Shown here one piece after another: positions 1-8,062 of a stretch of DNA of 64,000 nucleotides. How positions within the stretch are numbered: the stretch's first letter is position 1; each line of letters begins with the position of its first letter. The translations under genes were made by a program, and so were the position numbers. The notes under the pieces were generated by a model. That model ran no database searches. It was not told the DNA's origin and was given only the letters and a program-made list of their open reading frames with translations. This DNA is from a bacterium (GTDB lineage: Bacteria; Hinthialibacterota; Hinthialibacteria; OLB16). The stretch lies in contig JAJVIK010000020.1 in assembly GCA_022072055.1 (NCBI GenBank), forward strand, positions 1 to 64,000. Reading direction: 5' to 3'.

Positions 1-31
1 GCTGTTCTTCAAGTCTCTCCATGGTCGTCAT
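1..31 (-). CDS. 5' end of an unidentified gene (partial)
   Basis: Only the first ten codons lie in the window (MTTMERLEEQ), read leftward from an ATG at 31-29. A strong ribosome-binding site (GGAGGGGGAG) sits 4 bases before the ATG, which supports a real start. An inverted repeat lies 20-40 bp upstream at 51-71. The protein cannot be identified from ten residues. The operator-like repeat so close to the start suggests a repressor-controlled, perhaps autoregulated gene, but that is inference. Confidence 0.5.
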   Translation of the reverse strand, partial: MTTMERLEEQ

Positions 32-50
32 GATTCTCCCCCTCCATGTC

Positions 51-71
51 ATGTAGTATATACTACTACAT
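51..71. promoter_or_regulatory. Operator-like inverted repeat
   Basis: Arms ATGTAGTA (51-58) and TACTACAT (64-71) are perfect reverse complements around 5 bases. A second perfect 14-bp palindrome, GTAGTATATACTAC, lies inside at 53-66. The site sits directly upstream of the leftward gene start at 31. Such A/T-rich dyads are typical of small dimeric winged-helix repressors; which family binds here cannot be told from the site alone. Confidence 0.5.
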
Positions 72-306
72 GCACCCGCCCAAAAATAAAAGAGACTCCG
101 CTAAACCCATTTCTGTGACGCAGGCCCAGTGGGAACTTTCCCATTGACGCGCGGGTCTTGGGTCTGATAGGGTCCGATTGATGGGCTGACTGCTTGCCCC
201 TCTACTGCTTTGCCGACCGTTGCCTCGACCTTGTCGCGCGCGGTTTTTCTTTCTCTTCCGCTTGACCGAGGATGGAAACACGGACCCAGTCCGAACAAGG
301 ATCGGC

Positions 307-1548
307 ATGACCATGCTTAGATTTGCCCGCTTCGCTGCTTTGATGTTTGTCCTCGCGCTGCTACTCGCGGCCAAGGCGCGCCCGGTGTGGGATCAAGCCC
401 AGTGGGCAAGGACACTTGAGACGGCTCGCGCGGCGGCTGATGACGGTCGCCCGGCCGAGGCCGAGGACCTGTTCCGGAGCGCCGTGGAGCGCGCGAGTCG
501 GTTCGGGAAGCGGGATCCACGCCTCGCCCAGACCCTTTCCGATTTCGCGGAGTTCTACGGCGAGCGCGGGCATGCCGCCGAGGCCAAGCCTCTTTATCTC
601 CGGGCGGCGGCCATCCGGGAGTCGAATCCGAACACGGATGGCGGCGCGCTGGTCGCTTGCCTGACCGATCTTGGGAATCTGCTCCGCGCCGAAGGGAGCC
701 TCGAACAGGCTGAGGGGGTCTACTTGCGGGCGCTGGCCGCCTCTGAAAGGTTTCGTGGAGAGAGCCGTGAGACCGCGGCCTGCCTGAACAACCTGGGGTT
801 GACCTTCGCGGCCCTCGGACGGTACGTGCTGGCGGAGAAGTATTACGTCGAGTCGCAGAAGGTGAACGCCAAGATTCTTCGTCCTGATGATCCGGCGTTC
901 GCAACTGGTCTGAATAACTTGGGACGTGTGCGCTACAGCCAGGGGCGCCTGGAAGAAGCTGAGGCCCTTTTCGCTGAAGCCGTGTCGCGCGCGGAAGCGT
1001 CTCCACTGATTGAGCGTTCAAGGCTCGCGTTGTTCCTGCACAACCATGGCGTGGCGTGTGGGGAGTTGCGACGTGAGGAGACCGCTGAATCGGACCTCAC
1101 GCGCGCGCTGGGAATTCGGCGCGAGACACTCGGCGACCATCATCCGGAGACCGCCGCTTCCTGGAACAGTCTCGGGAAGGTCTTTTATCGGAAGGGTGAT
1201 TACGCTCAAGCGGAATACCTTCATCGCCGCGCGGTGGAGGTTTTCAGCGAGACTCTTGGGGCGGATTATCCAGAGACCGCCGGTGCGCTGGGGAACCTCG
1301 CGCTGGTCTTGAGCGCCGAGGGTTTGTATGCGGACGCGGGGCCGCTGTTTCAGCGCTCGCTCGCGATTCTCGAGTCGAAGCTACCCGCCAACCACCCCGA
1401 TCTCGCCGCCCCACTTGAGAATTACGCCGCCTTCCTCCGGAAGAACAGCCTGGAGACTCAGGCCGGAATCATGGAAGCGCGCGCGCGGAGGATCCAGCAG
1501 CTGCGCGAGACCGAATCCGCTCGCCCTCAATCGATCGGGACAAACTGA
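307..1548 (+). CDS. Exported tetratricopeptide-repeat protein
   Basis: 413 residues. The ATG at 307 follows AAGGA by 5 bases and opens a hydrophobic signal-like segment (residues 5-20), so it is preferred to in-frame starts further upstream. The rest consists of about seven TPR units of roughly 42 residues of the kinesin-light-chain-like type, each carrying a recognisable LNNLG or LGNLA core and a following YAEAE/LEEAE helix. TPRs are protein-binding scaffolds; the partner is not indicated. It stands 105 bp upstream of the Kelch genes on the same strand and may be transcribed with them. No catalytic domain is visible. Confidence 0.8.
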   Translation: MTMLRFARFAALMFVLALLLAAKARPVWDQAQWARTLETARAAADDGRPAEAEDLFRSAVERASRFGKRDPRLAQTLSDFAEFYGERGHAAEAKPLYLRAAAIRESNPNTDGGALVACLTDLGNLLRAEGSLEQAEGVYLRALAASERFRGESRETAACLNNLGLTFAALGRYVLAEKYYVESQKVNAKILRPDDPAFATGLNNLGRVRYSQGRLEEAEALFAEAVSRAEASPLIERSRLALFLHNHGVACGELRREETAESDLTRALGIRRETLGDHHPETAASWNSLGKVFYRKGDYAQAEYLHRRAVEVFSETLGADYPETAGALGNLALVLSAEGLYADAGPLFQRSLAILESKLPANHPDLAAPLENYAAFLRKNSLETQAGIMEARARRIQQLRETESARPQSIGTN

Positions 1549-1653
1549 CCGGGGACCCTCCGGACGAAATATCTGCTGACAGTTCCTTCGCCGTCGTGTA
1601 ACGTAAGGGACCACGGGCTTGGCCCTGCACGCGACTCTTCCGCGAGGCATCCG

Positions 1654-3180
1654 ATGATTCTCCGCCCAACCCTCGCCGCCGCCTGTTTGATCGCCGGGTG
1701 CGCGCCGTTATGTGCCGGCATTCCCCTCCAAATCAACCACCAGGGCGTGGTATCGGTGAATGGCGCGCCGTTCACCGGGACGGGGCTGTTCCGCTTTGCG
1801 CTGATCGATCCCATCTCCGGTCTCAATCTCTGGACCAACGACGGCTCCACTGACGGGACTCCCGGCATGCCCACCAGCGCGGTTGAAATCCCGGTCGTCA
1901 ATGGGCTTTACTCGGTTCGATTGGGGGATGCCACGCTGACGAACATGGTCCCTTTGCCAAGCGCCGTGTTTGACTCAGACAGCGTGAGGCTTCGGGTGTG
2001 GTTTGATGACGGAGTGAGTGGGGTTTTGCAGCTCGCGCCGGATCACCCCTTAACGAGCGTGCCATACGCGTTCCACGCGGGCGTGGCGGACACGTCAGTC
2101 AACGCCTTGTCCGCCGACTATGCGGAATCCGCGGGAACCGCCTCCGCGGCCGCGACGGCAACTCATGCCGAAACGGCGGGAATCGCTGGGGTTGCGACAA
2201 CGGCGTTGAACGCGGGCATTCCTCCGGGATCCCTGATCCTCGGCTCGAACCCTACGCCCCCTTCCGGCTACTCCTCATCCGGACTGAGACTCTTTTCCAA
2301 CGACGGCGCATGGACAAGGAGGAGGAATATCGACTTTCCACTCGCCGCGCCCGGATCGACCGTGTTGAACGGCCGGCTTCATGTCGTCGGAGGGATCGAT
2401 GCCGGCGACGAAAGACCCTACCACCAGGTTTATGATCCGGTGACTGACATGTGGTCTCAACTGGGGCCTTTGCCAGTCGCCAAAGCCGATCCGGGCGCGG
2501 CGACCGTGGATGGCAAGGTCTATGTAATGGGAGGTCGCGAGAGCCTCGGGACTCCTCAGGTTTTCGACCACAATGAAGTTTACGATGCCAGCATGGCCCT
2601 CTGGTTGCCGCTCGCGCCGATGCCAACCGGTCGGTATCGGTTCGCGTCAGTTCCTCTTAATGGGAAGATCCATGCCATTGGAGGAATAGCTCTTTTCGCG
2701 GCCACCGACGCTCATGAGGTTTATGACACCGAAACGAACACATGGTCCAAGGCGGCTCCCATTCCCGTTGTGCATGACGGCACGGCGGGCGTCGCCGTGA
2801 ACGAAAAGATTTACGCCTTTCAGGGGGACCGGACGTTTGAATTTGATCCCGGGGGAAATATGTGGACCGAGAAGGCCAAGATGTCAAACATCGCGCGTTG
2901 GAGCTACGGCGCCGTGGCGCTGGATGACCGAATCTTCGTGATTGGCGGGCTGCTCGCCGGCTCATCCAACGCGACGGATATCTGTGAGGAATATGACCCC
3001 GTGGCCGACAGATGGCATACCCGGCCTTCCATGCTCAATGGTCGTGGACTTCTTGCGCTGGGCGCGATTAACGGCGGGATCTTTGCGGCGACGGGGTACG
3101 ATTTCCTTGGGGTCGGGTACCCTCTGACCACCGAGGAATTCACTCCGCCCACTTCATACTTTCTTTACAGCAAGGATTGA
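1654..3180 (+). CDS. Secreted Kelch-repeat protein (first of tandem pair)
   Basis: 508 residues. The N-terminus is a signal peptide; LIAGC at residues 12-16 would also fit a lipobox, so a lipoprotein is possible. Residues about 23-145 form a domain shared almost unchanged with the next gene (NHQGVVSVNGAPFTGTGLFR at its start, PYAFHA at its end). After an Ala-rich linker, residues about 215-500 hold roughly six Kelch blades, each with a VVGG/VMGG di-glycine strand and a YDPVTDMW-type element, predicting a beta-propeller. It lies 30 bp upstream of its paralogue. Function is probably extracellular binding; no enzyme motif is seen. Confidence 0.85.
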   Translation: MILRPTLAAACLIAGCAPLCAGIPLQINHQGVVSVNGAPFTGTGLFRFALIDPISGLNLWTNDGSTDGTPGMPTSAVEIPVVNGLYSVRLGDATLTNMVPLPSAVFDSDSVRLRVWFDDGVSGVLQLAPDHPLTSVPYAFHAGVADTSVNALSADYAESAGTASAAATATHAETAGIAGVATTALNAGIPPGSLILGSNPTPPSGYSSSGLRLFSNDGAWTRRRNIDFPLAAPGSTVLNGRLHVVGGIDAGDERPYHQVYDPVTDMWSQLGPLPVAKADPGAATVDGKVYVMGGRESLGTPQVFDHNEVYDASMALWLPLAPMPTGRYRFASVPLNGKIHAIGGIALFAATDAHEVYDTETNTWSKAAPIPVVHDGTAGVAVNEKIYAFQGDRTFEFDPGGNMWTEKAKMSNIARWSYGAVALDDRIFVIGGLLAGSSNATDICEEYDPVADRWHTRPSMLNGRGLLALGAINGGIFAATGYDFLGVGYPLTTEEFTPPTSYFLYSKD

Positions 3181-3210
3181 AAGGCAAATCTGACGGGATG
3201 GGGAGAGAAT

Positions 3211-4638
3211 ATGATTCCCGCTGGTAGGGCGTGGAGGTTGCCTCTTGCTCTATTCTTTCTAGGGTCATCCGGCGCGTGGTCCGCGATTCCCCTGACTGTC
3301 AATCACCAGGGCGTGGTCACGGTGAATGGCGCGCCGTTCACCGGGACGGGGCTGTTCCGCTTCGCCCTGATCGATCCCATCTCCGGTCTCAATCTTTGGA
3401 CCAACGACGGCTCCACCGATGGCGCCGCGAACATGCCCACCAACGCGGTGGAGGTCCCCGTGACCAACGGCCTCTACTCGGTCGGTCTGGGCGATGCCAC
3501 GCTGACGAACATGGTCCCACTGCCGAGCACCGTGTTCGACACGGACAATCTGAGACTTCGGGTGTGGTTTGACGACGGAGTGAATGGAGCGCTGCGTCTC
3601 GAGCCGGATCAACCTCTGACAAGCGCGCCGTATGCCTTTCATGCCGCGCGCTCGGAGTCGGCCGATGTGGCCACGACATCCCTGGACCATCTCCCCTCCG
3701 GCTTGAGGGTCCTCGGCGAGTCCGCAACCCCACCAGTGGGGTTTACGTTTACGGGTCAGCGAATCGATTCAGCCGGAGGGACATGGCGTCCCAAGGCTCC
3801 GATGCCCGAAATGACTTCCGGTTCATCCGCTGTCACGCTGAACGACCAGATCCATGTGTTCGCGGGCGGACACCGGGCGTATGACCCCGTCACGGACAGT
3901 TGGACCACTCTGACCAATTATCCAACCCCCAGATTCGAGGCCGCCGCCGCGGCGGTAAACGGCAAGATCTACGTGATCGGTGGTCGTGTGGGGGCCACAA
4001 CGGATGTCAATGAGGTCTACGACCCCGCGATGGATAGTTGGGCTCCAATGGCGTCGATGCCCCAGCCCAGCGCCCGCTCCGCGGTGGGGGTCATTGACGG
4101 AAAGATTCATGTCGTCTCGGGATACACGTATAACGGCGTTTTCAATCCGATTCCCAACCACCAGGTCTTCGATCCCGAGTTGAACACGTGGTCCACAGCG
4201 GCTGGCCTGATCGATGTTTATTCAGCCGCCTACTCCGGGTCCTACCATGGCGCCGTTGTGGGGGGCAAGATGTATGTGTTCGCCGCCGAAGTCCCTCATG
4301 AATATGATCCGGCGACCGACATGTGGACAGCAAAGGCTCCCGCCCCCGGCCATGTGCGCGCTTACTACTCCTTCGCCGAAATTGCGGGGAGGATGTTCTT
4401 GATCTCCGGGATAAGCCAGGTCTCGTTTCAAATTGTGGGAACAGTCCAAGAGTATGATCCTGTTTCGGACACATGGTCGGAGCACATTCCGATTCCGAAA
4501 ACCCGGTATTACGCCTCCGGCGCGGGATCTCTTGGGAAGGTCTATGTCATTGGCGGCGCCGGCGACAACGTGGGGTCATCCGACAATAACCAAGAGTTTT
4601 CCCCTTCGCCGGTCAACTATGTTCATCAGAAAGATTGA
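3211..4638 (+). CDS. Secreted Kelch-repeat protein (second of tandem pair)
   Basis: 475 residues from an ATG behind GGAGAG. A conventional signal peptide ends near AWSA (about residue 25). The next 120 residues are nearly identical to the same region of the preceding gene, then a shorter linker leads into about six Kelch blades (IYVIGG, MYVFAA, VYVIGG cores with YDPATDMW-type elements). The blades have diverged far more than the N-terminal domain. The pair looks like a tandem duplication followed by change in the ligand-facing propeller. The next gene begins 13 bp later, so the genes are likely co-transcribed. Confidence 0.85.
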   Translation: MIPAGRAWRLPLALFFLGSSGAWSAIPLTVNHQGVVTVNGAPFTGTGLFRFALIDPISGLNLWTNDGSTDGAANMPTNAVEVPVTNGLYSVGLGDATLTNMVPLPSTVFDTDNLRLRVWFDDGVNGALRLEPDQPLTSAPYAFHAARSESADVATTSLDHLPSGLRVLGESATPPVGFTFTGQRIDSAGGTWRPKAPMPEMTSGSSAVTLNDQIHVFAGGHRAYDPVTDSWTTLTNYPTPRFEAAAAAVNGKIYVIGGRVGATTDVNEVYDPAMDSWAPMASMPQPSARSAVGVIDGKIHVVSGYTYNGVFNPIPNHQVFDPELNTWSTAAGLIDVYSAAYSGSYHGAVVGGKMYVFAAEVPHEYDPATDMWTAKAPAPGHVRAYYSFAEIAGRMFLISGISQVSFQIVGTVQEYDPVSDTWSEHIPIPKTRYYASGAGSLGKVYVIGGAGDNVGSSDNNQEFSPSPVNYVHQKD

Positions 4639-4651
4639 GAGGCGACCGCGA

Positions 4652-5260
4652 ATGAGGAAATCTGAGGGGATTTGCCCCGGGATGAATCCAACCGCATGGG
4701 GCCAAGTCCTTTTTCTGTCGCTTTCCATGGTGGCCGGCGCCTCAGCTCAGGCCCTCTCCAATGGCTCCTATTCCATCCGCCCGCTCACCATTAACGCTGG
4801 AGGACTCACGTCCGCGAATGGCCCTTACTCGGTATCCTCCTCTGTGGGGCAGGCCGGCGGAGTCGGGATGATTGCGAACGGCCCGTACTCGCTGGAAGAC
4901 GGCTTCTGGCCGGGAGTACAAGGCGCGCCCGCCCCGGAACCCACTCCCTCGGAGACCGACACGGAGATTTCAACCGAGACACCGACGGATACCCCCGAGG
5001 AAACTCCCACACCAACGAATACACAAGCGGAGCCGACACCGACTAATACGCAATCCGAGGTGGCCACCCCAACGGACACTCGGATGGAGGCGCCGACCGA
5101 AACCCCTACAGTGATGGGGCCAAACTACGACTGTGACGGTAGCGGGAAGATCGACTCCAAAGACCTCCTGTGTCTGCTGGAGGAGTTACATCAGAACCCA
5201 GCCGGGTTGGCGAACGTCGCGGAGTTTGTCCTGCAATGGCAGGAGACACTTGAACCTTGA
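4652..5260 (+). CDS. Secreted protein with PT-rich linker and dockerin-like C-terminus
   Basis: 202 residues from ATG 4652; ATG 4682, ten codons on, is an equally good start and gives a cleaner signal peptide ending in ASAQA. A domain of about 60 residues follows, with repeated NGPYS elements and a GQAGG...DGFWPG ending, a pattern seen in many secreted proteins of unknown function. Next comes a Thr/Pro/Glu-rich linker (4931-5115). The last 45 residues contain DCDGSGKIDSKDLL, a calcium-binding EF-hand/dockerin-type loop, then a helix ending LQWQE. Possibly a surface-attached or complex-forming protein; no enzyme motif is visible. Confidence 0.7.
   Translation: MRKSEGICPGMNPTAWGQVLFLSLSMVAGASAQALSNGSYSIRPLTINAGGLTSANGPYSVSSSVGQAGGVGMIANGPYSLEDGFWPGVQGAPAPEPTPSETDTEISTETPTDTPEETPTPTNTQAEPTPTNTQSEVATPTDTRMEAPTETPTVMGPNYDCDGSGKIDSKDLLCLLEELHQNPAGLANVAEFVLQWQETLEP
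4931..5115 (+). repeat. Thr/Pro/Glu-rich linker-coding tract
   Basis: Degenerate short repeats coding TPT/TET units (PTNT, ETPT) inside the preceding gene. They form a flexible linker between the N-terminal domain and the dockerin-like end. The repeated acc/act and ccg/ccc codons also create spurious Val/Gly/Ser-rich open frames on the opposite strand. Confidence 0.7.
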
Positions 5261-5282
5261 GCTAGCTTGGGGAGGTTGAAAG

Positions 5283-6149
5283 ATGCGGATGGGTCAATCC
5301 CGATCAGCTTGGATCGCGCTTTGCTCTTTCATTGCGACGGTCCCTTTTACCTCCCAAGCGCAGCCGGTGGATGGGTCCTGGACATTCAGCCAGGACTTTT
5401 CAAACGACTATCGCCTGACAGTGGTGTCTTCCTCGGAGATTTTCTCCGGGCAACTTCCCGCGGATGATCCCACGCTTAATCTGGTGGTCGGGAGGCGCTA
5501 TCAGGTGACGGTCATGAACGCCTCCACCCATCCCCTGCAAATCCTCGCCAAGGGGGCGAGTTCCGCGAACGACATGGTGCTGCTTTCCCAGGGAACCGGG
5601 ACGGGGAGGAACGGTTCCTTCGAGGCGGATGCCGGAGTGGCTTGGTCGGATGGGACCGGGGGGGTGGCGACCTTCACGCTGACCCAGGCCCTCTTTGAGG
5701 CTATGCAAGTGGGAGGACGGCACCCCGGCTACCGCTGCGCGGTTCACCTCTCCACCATGCGCGGGGATTTCGATGTAACGGGGGGGACTAACGGGCCGAC
5801 CGCCACGCCCACGGTCACTCGGACTCAAACAACCACTCCGACACGAACCCGGACGCCAAGCTTCACTCAGACATTGGCCCCCACCTCGACATCCACGGAC
5901 ACGCCAGAATCAACCTTCACGCCAACTCCCACCCAGGAGTTGACCGCGACCCCCACGGAAACTCCGGATTCCTCGCCCACCCCGAGCCAAACGCCGACCC
6001 AAGCGCTCGCGTCCCCCACTCCGACAAACACGCCCGGCTCGGCGGATCTGAATGGAGACAACCTCGTGAACGCCGAGGATCTGCTGGAATTTCTGCGTCA
6101 GTGGCGGAACGCCCCCTTGAAAGGACCTTTGAATCCAGCTCCCAACTGA
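5283..6149 (+). CDS. Secreted cupredoxin with PT-rich linker and dockerin-like tail
   Basis: 288 residues; the ATG follows GGGGAGG by 7 bases. A signal peptide ends near SQAQ (residue 27). Residues about 28-170 form a plastocyanin-like domain with a complete candidate type-1 copper site: His83, then Cys152, His155 and Met159 in CAVHLSTM. The C-x2-H-x3-M spacing lies between that of amicyanin and plastocyanin. A Thr/Pro-rich linker (5800-6035) leads to a C-terminal module, DLNGDNLVNAEDLLEFLRQW, matching the EF-hand-like tail of the preceding gene. It is probably a surface or periplasmic electron carrier; the redox partner is unknown. Confidence 0.72.
   Translation: MRMGQSRSAWIALCSFIATVPFTSQAQPVDGSWTFSQDFSNDYRLTVVSSSEIFSGQLPADDPTLNLVVGRRYQVTVMNASTHPLQILAKGASSANDMVLLSQGTGTGRNGSFEADAGVAWSDGTGGVATFTLTQALFEAMQVGGRHPGYRCAVHLSTMRGDFDVTGGTNGPTATPTVTRTQTTTPTRTRTPSFTQTLAPTSTSTDTPESTFTPTPTQELTATPTETPDSSPTPSQTPTQALASPTPTNTPGSADLNGDNLVNAEDLLEFLRQWRNAPLKGPLNPAPN
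5800..6035 (+). repeat. Thr/Pro-rich linker-coding tract
   Basis: Short degenerate repeats coding TRTPT, TPTPT and TETP units in the cupredoxin gene, joining the copper domain to the dockerin-like tail. Confidence 0.7.
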
Positions 6150-6166
6150 CCCTTTGACGCGTCCGT

Positions 6167-6195
6167 TGTACGGCTCGCACGCCAGGGGTAGAGTA
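6167..6195 (+). promoter_or_regulatory. Possible sigma-70 promoter for the 6236 gene
   Basis: TTGTAC (6167-6172), a 17-bp spacer and TAGAGT (6190-6195). Both hexamers match the consensus only in part. The site is in the longest gap of this gene run (86 bp), consistent with a separate transcription start. Confidence 0.3.
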
Positions 6196-6235
6196 TAGAA
6201 GTGGATGGGTCCGCCGATATTGGGAGAAGCGACCG

Positions 6236-7321
6236 ATGCAGGGATTACTGAGAATTGGCCTTGCCGTGCTGGTCTTCTGCATGGGGCGCCCGCTGGTTTG
6301 GGCGCAGCTCGACCTGTCAGCCGATCCCGCGCTCGATCCTTCTTGGTCACCCTATGGGGACGACAGTCTGCTCCTCGATCAGTCGCGGGCGGACCTGAGG
6401 AGCGCTTCGGATGCACTCGACCTCGAGGGCGAAACCTCGGTTGAGGATGTCGGATCCGTGCACGAGCGGATTCGACATGGAGTCTCCGTGAGTCCGATTG
6501 GAGGGGCAACCGGCACGAACTCAGTGGAAGGGAGACCCCCTCGGCGTCGTGCGTCAGCATCGTCGGGAAAGTCCTCCGCGAGAGACTCCACCAGGAGCTT
6601 GAGCCGCCCAGTGGGCCTCGACCTACTCATCCGGAACGGCCTCATGCCGCTTGATCCGGTTCAAGCGCTCCTCTTGCCCGTTTCGGCCACTCCACCCTTG
6701 AAGGATGCTGGAGTCGCCCCTTCTCACCGGATTTCGGATTTCGGCGCTCCCACGGGGCGGTCCCAGGGAGCGCTTCCCAGCCAACGGGAGATCCAGAGTG
6801 AGCGGCTGGCCGGTCAGCCAGAAAGACTCCCATCCGCCTGGCAACTCCCGCCCCGCGCGGAGGAAATGGCCTCCTCGAAGCTTTCCAGTCGCGGAGCGGT
6901 TCGGGCCGAATCCACGACTGGCTTGGTTCCCCCCGGCGCGGGCGATCGCTCGGAGGCGAAAACTCAGAGGCTGATCGAGAAGATCGAAGCTTACAACGCC
7001 GACAAGGCCAAGACCGGGATGGGAGCCGGGGGGACTGGCGTGGGAGGGATTCAGAGCGGACGGCTTCCGAGCCAGGGGGGATTGGCCTCCCAACAGCCCG
7101 GCGCGGGCGGCGCGCCATTGTTTGGCCCCACGCTCACAACCCCCGGGGCGAGGCAGCCGATTTCCCGGCGGTTCCATGCAACCTCTCCCGGCGACTTCAT
7201 CCAGCGGGACTACAGCTACCAGTTCCAAGGCCCACGGCGTTACTCGGTCGGCGAGAGGGAGTACGGAAACGAGCCGACCTACCAGGGGCTGCCGTATTAC
7301 AGGAGGAGCGGGGGGTATTGA
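6236..7321 (+). CDS. Exported protein of unknown function, low complexity
   Basis: 361 residues with a clear signal peptide (hydrophobic residues 4-20, cleavage after VWAQ) behind a GGGAGAAG ribosome-binding site. The mature part is rich in Ser, Gly, Arg and Pro and looks largely disordered. Only about residues 235-255, with a predicted helix, seem structured. The C-terminus has several Tyr/Arg clusters (YSYQF, YYRRSGGY). I recognise no family. Its position after the secreted Kelch/cupredoxin genes suggests a cell-envelope role, but nothing shows which. Confidence 0.65.
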   Translation: MQGLLRIGLAVLVFCMGRPLVWAQLDLSADPALDPSWSPYGDDSLLLDQSRADLRSASDALDLEGETSVEDVGSVHERIRHGVSVSPIGGATGTNSVEGRPPRRRASASSGKSSARDSTRSLSRPVGLDLLIRNGLMPLDPVQALLLPVSATPPLKDAGVAPSHRISDFGAPTGRSQGALPSQREIQSERLAGQPERLPSAWQLPPRAEEMASSKLSSRGAVRAESTTGLVPPGAGDRSEAKTQRLIEKIEAYNADKAKTGMGAGGTGVGGIQSGRLPSQGGLASQQPGAGGAPLFGPTLTTPGARQPISRRFHATSPGDFIQRDYSYQFQGPRRYSVGEREYGNEPTYQGLPYYRRSGGY

Positions 7322-7352
7322 GACCTCCCTCGCCACACTCGATCAAACCGGC

Positions 7353-7838
7353 ATGAAACCAACAGTTTACGTTGAAACCACCATACCGAGTTTCTATTAC
7401 GAGTCCCGAACCGAAGCCTCAATGATAGCACGAAAGGAATGGACTCGGATTTGGTGGAATGAGCGTTCCACTGCTTTCAATTTATTCACCAGCGAAGCCG
7501 TTGTCGAAGAGATTCAGGCGGGGGATTTTCCAGGCAGGAATGAGGCGCTATCTCTTGTGAAAAACATTCCTCTCCTCGAAATCCGTCCACCGATCGATGA
7601 GATTGTTGAGGTGTATTTGCGTCACGGAGTTATGCCGCAAGACCCCGGTGGGGACGCGCTCCATCTTGCGGTGGCATCCTACTACCGATGCGATTTCCTG
7701 TTAACATGGAATTGTGCTCATTTGGCAAACGCGAACAAATTTGACAACATTCGCAGGATTAACGGGATTCTTGGGCTCTTCAGCCCATCTCTGGTCACCC
7801 CATTGGAACTGCTCGGCGATGAGGAGCCACCACCATGA
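7353..7838 (+). CDS. PIN-domain protein, VapC-like toxin candidate
   Basis: 161 residues from ATG 7353. The N-terminal beta strand VYVETTIPS carries Glu where many VapC proteins have Asp, as in one PIN subfamily. Later acidic positions are in SEAVVEEI and DPGGDALHLA, and the strand/loop CDFLLTWNCAHLAN near residue 130 is characteristic of this subfamily. PIN proteins are metal-dependent ribonucleases, often toxins. The stop overlaps the start of the next small gene by four bases (ATGA), giving toxin-first order. Base composition is more A/T-rich than in neighbouring genes, compatible with acquisition. Confidence 0.8.
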   Translation: MKPTVYVETTIPSFYYESRTEASMIARKEWTRIWWNERSTAFNLFTSEAVVEEIQAGDFPGRNEALSLVKNIPLLEIRPPIDEIVEVYLRHGVMPQDPGGDALHLAVASYYRCDFLLTWNCAHLANANKFDNIRRINGILGLFSPSLVTPLELLGDEEPPP

Positions 7839-8023
7839 GACCTGATCCGACCATTGACGGGATTCGGACTGTAAGGAAAGCCATTTGGGACAGCGTTGGA
7901 CGAGACCCGCGTCGCTTGGTGGACCACTACATGCAGCTTCAGACGCGTCACCCGGAGCTCTTGGTTCATGAACCGGTGACTGAAACAACCCTGGAAGCAC
8001 CACGGGCCTCAAAAAAACAGTAA
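7835..8023 (+). CDS. Small antitoxin-like partner of the PIN gene
   Basis: 62 residues starting in the ATGA overlap with the PIN gene. The sequence starts MRPDPTIDGIRTVRK and contains a predicted helix DPRRLVDHYMQLQ, a pattern commonly seen in short genes directly downstream of this PIN subfamily. It has no obvious DNA-binding motif. Translational coupling to the PIN gene suggests it neutralises that protein; this is inferred from context only. Confidence 0.65.
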   Translation: MRPDPTIDGIRTVRKAIWDSVGRDPRRLVDHYMQLQTRHPELLVHEPVTETTLEAPRASKKQ

Positions 8024-8028
8024 CTGCG

Positions 8029-8055
8029 GGATGTTGGAACGGTTTTCCAGCATCC
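8029..8055. terminator. Bidirectional terminator hairpin
   Basis: An 11-bp stem (one G-T pair) with a 5-base loop lies between the converging genes ending at 8023 and 8063. TCTTCC follows on the plus strand. On the minus strand a run of seven T (complement of 8011-8017) lies just beyond. Confidence 0.6.
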
Positions 8056-8062
8056 TCTTCCC

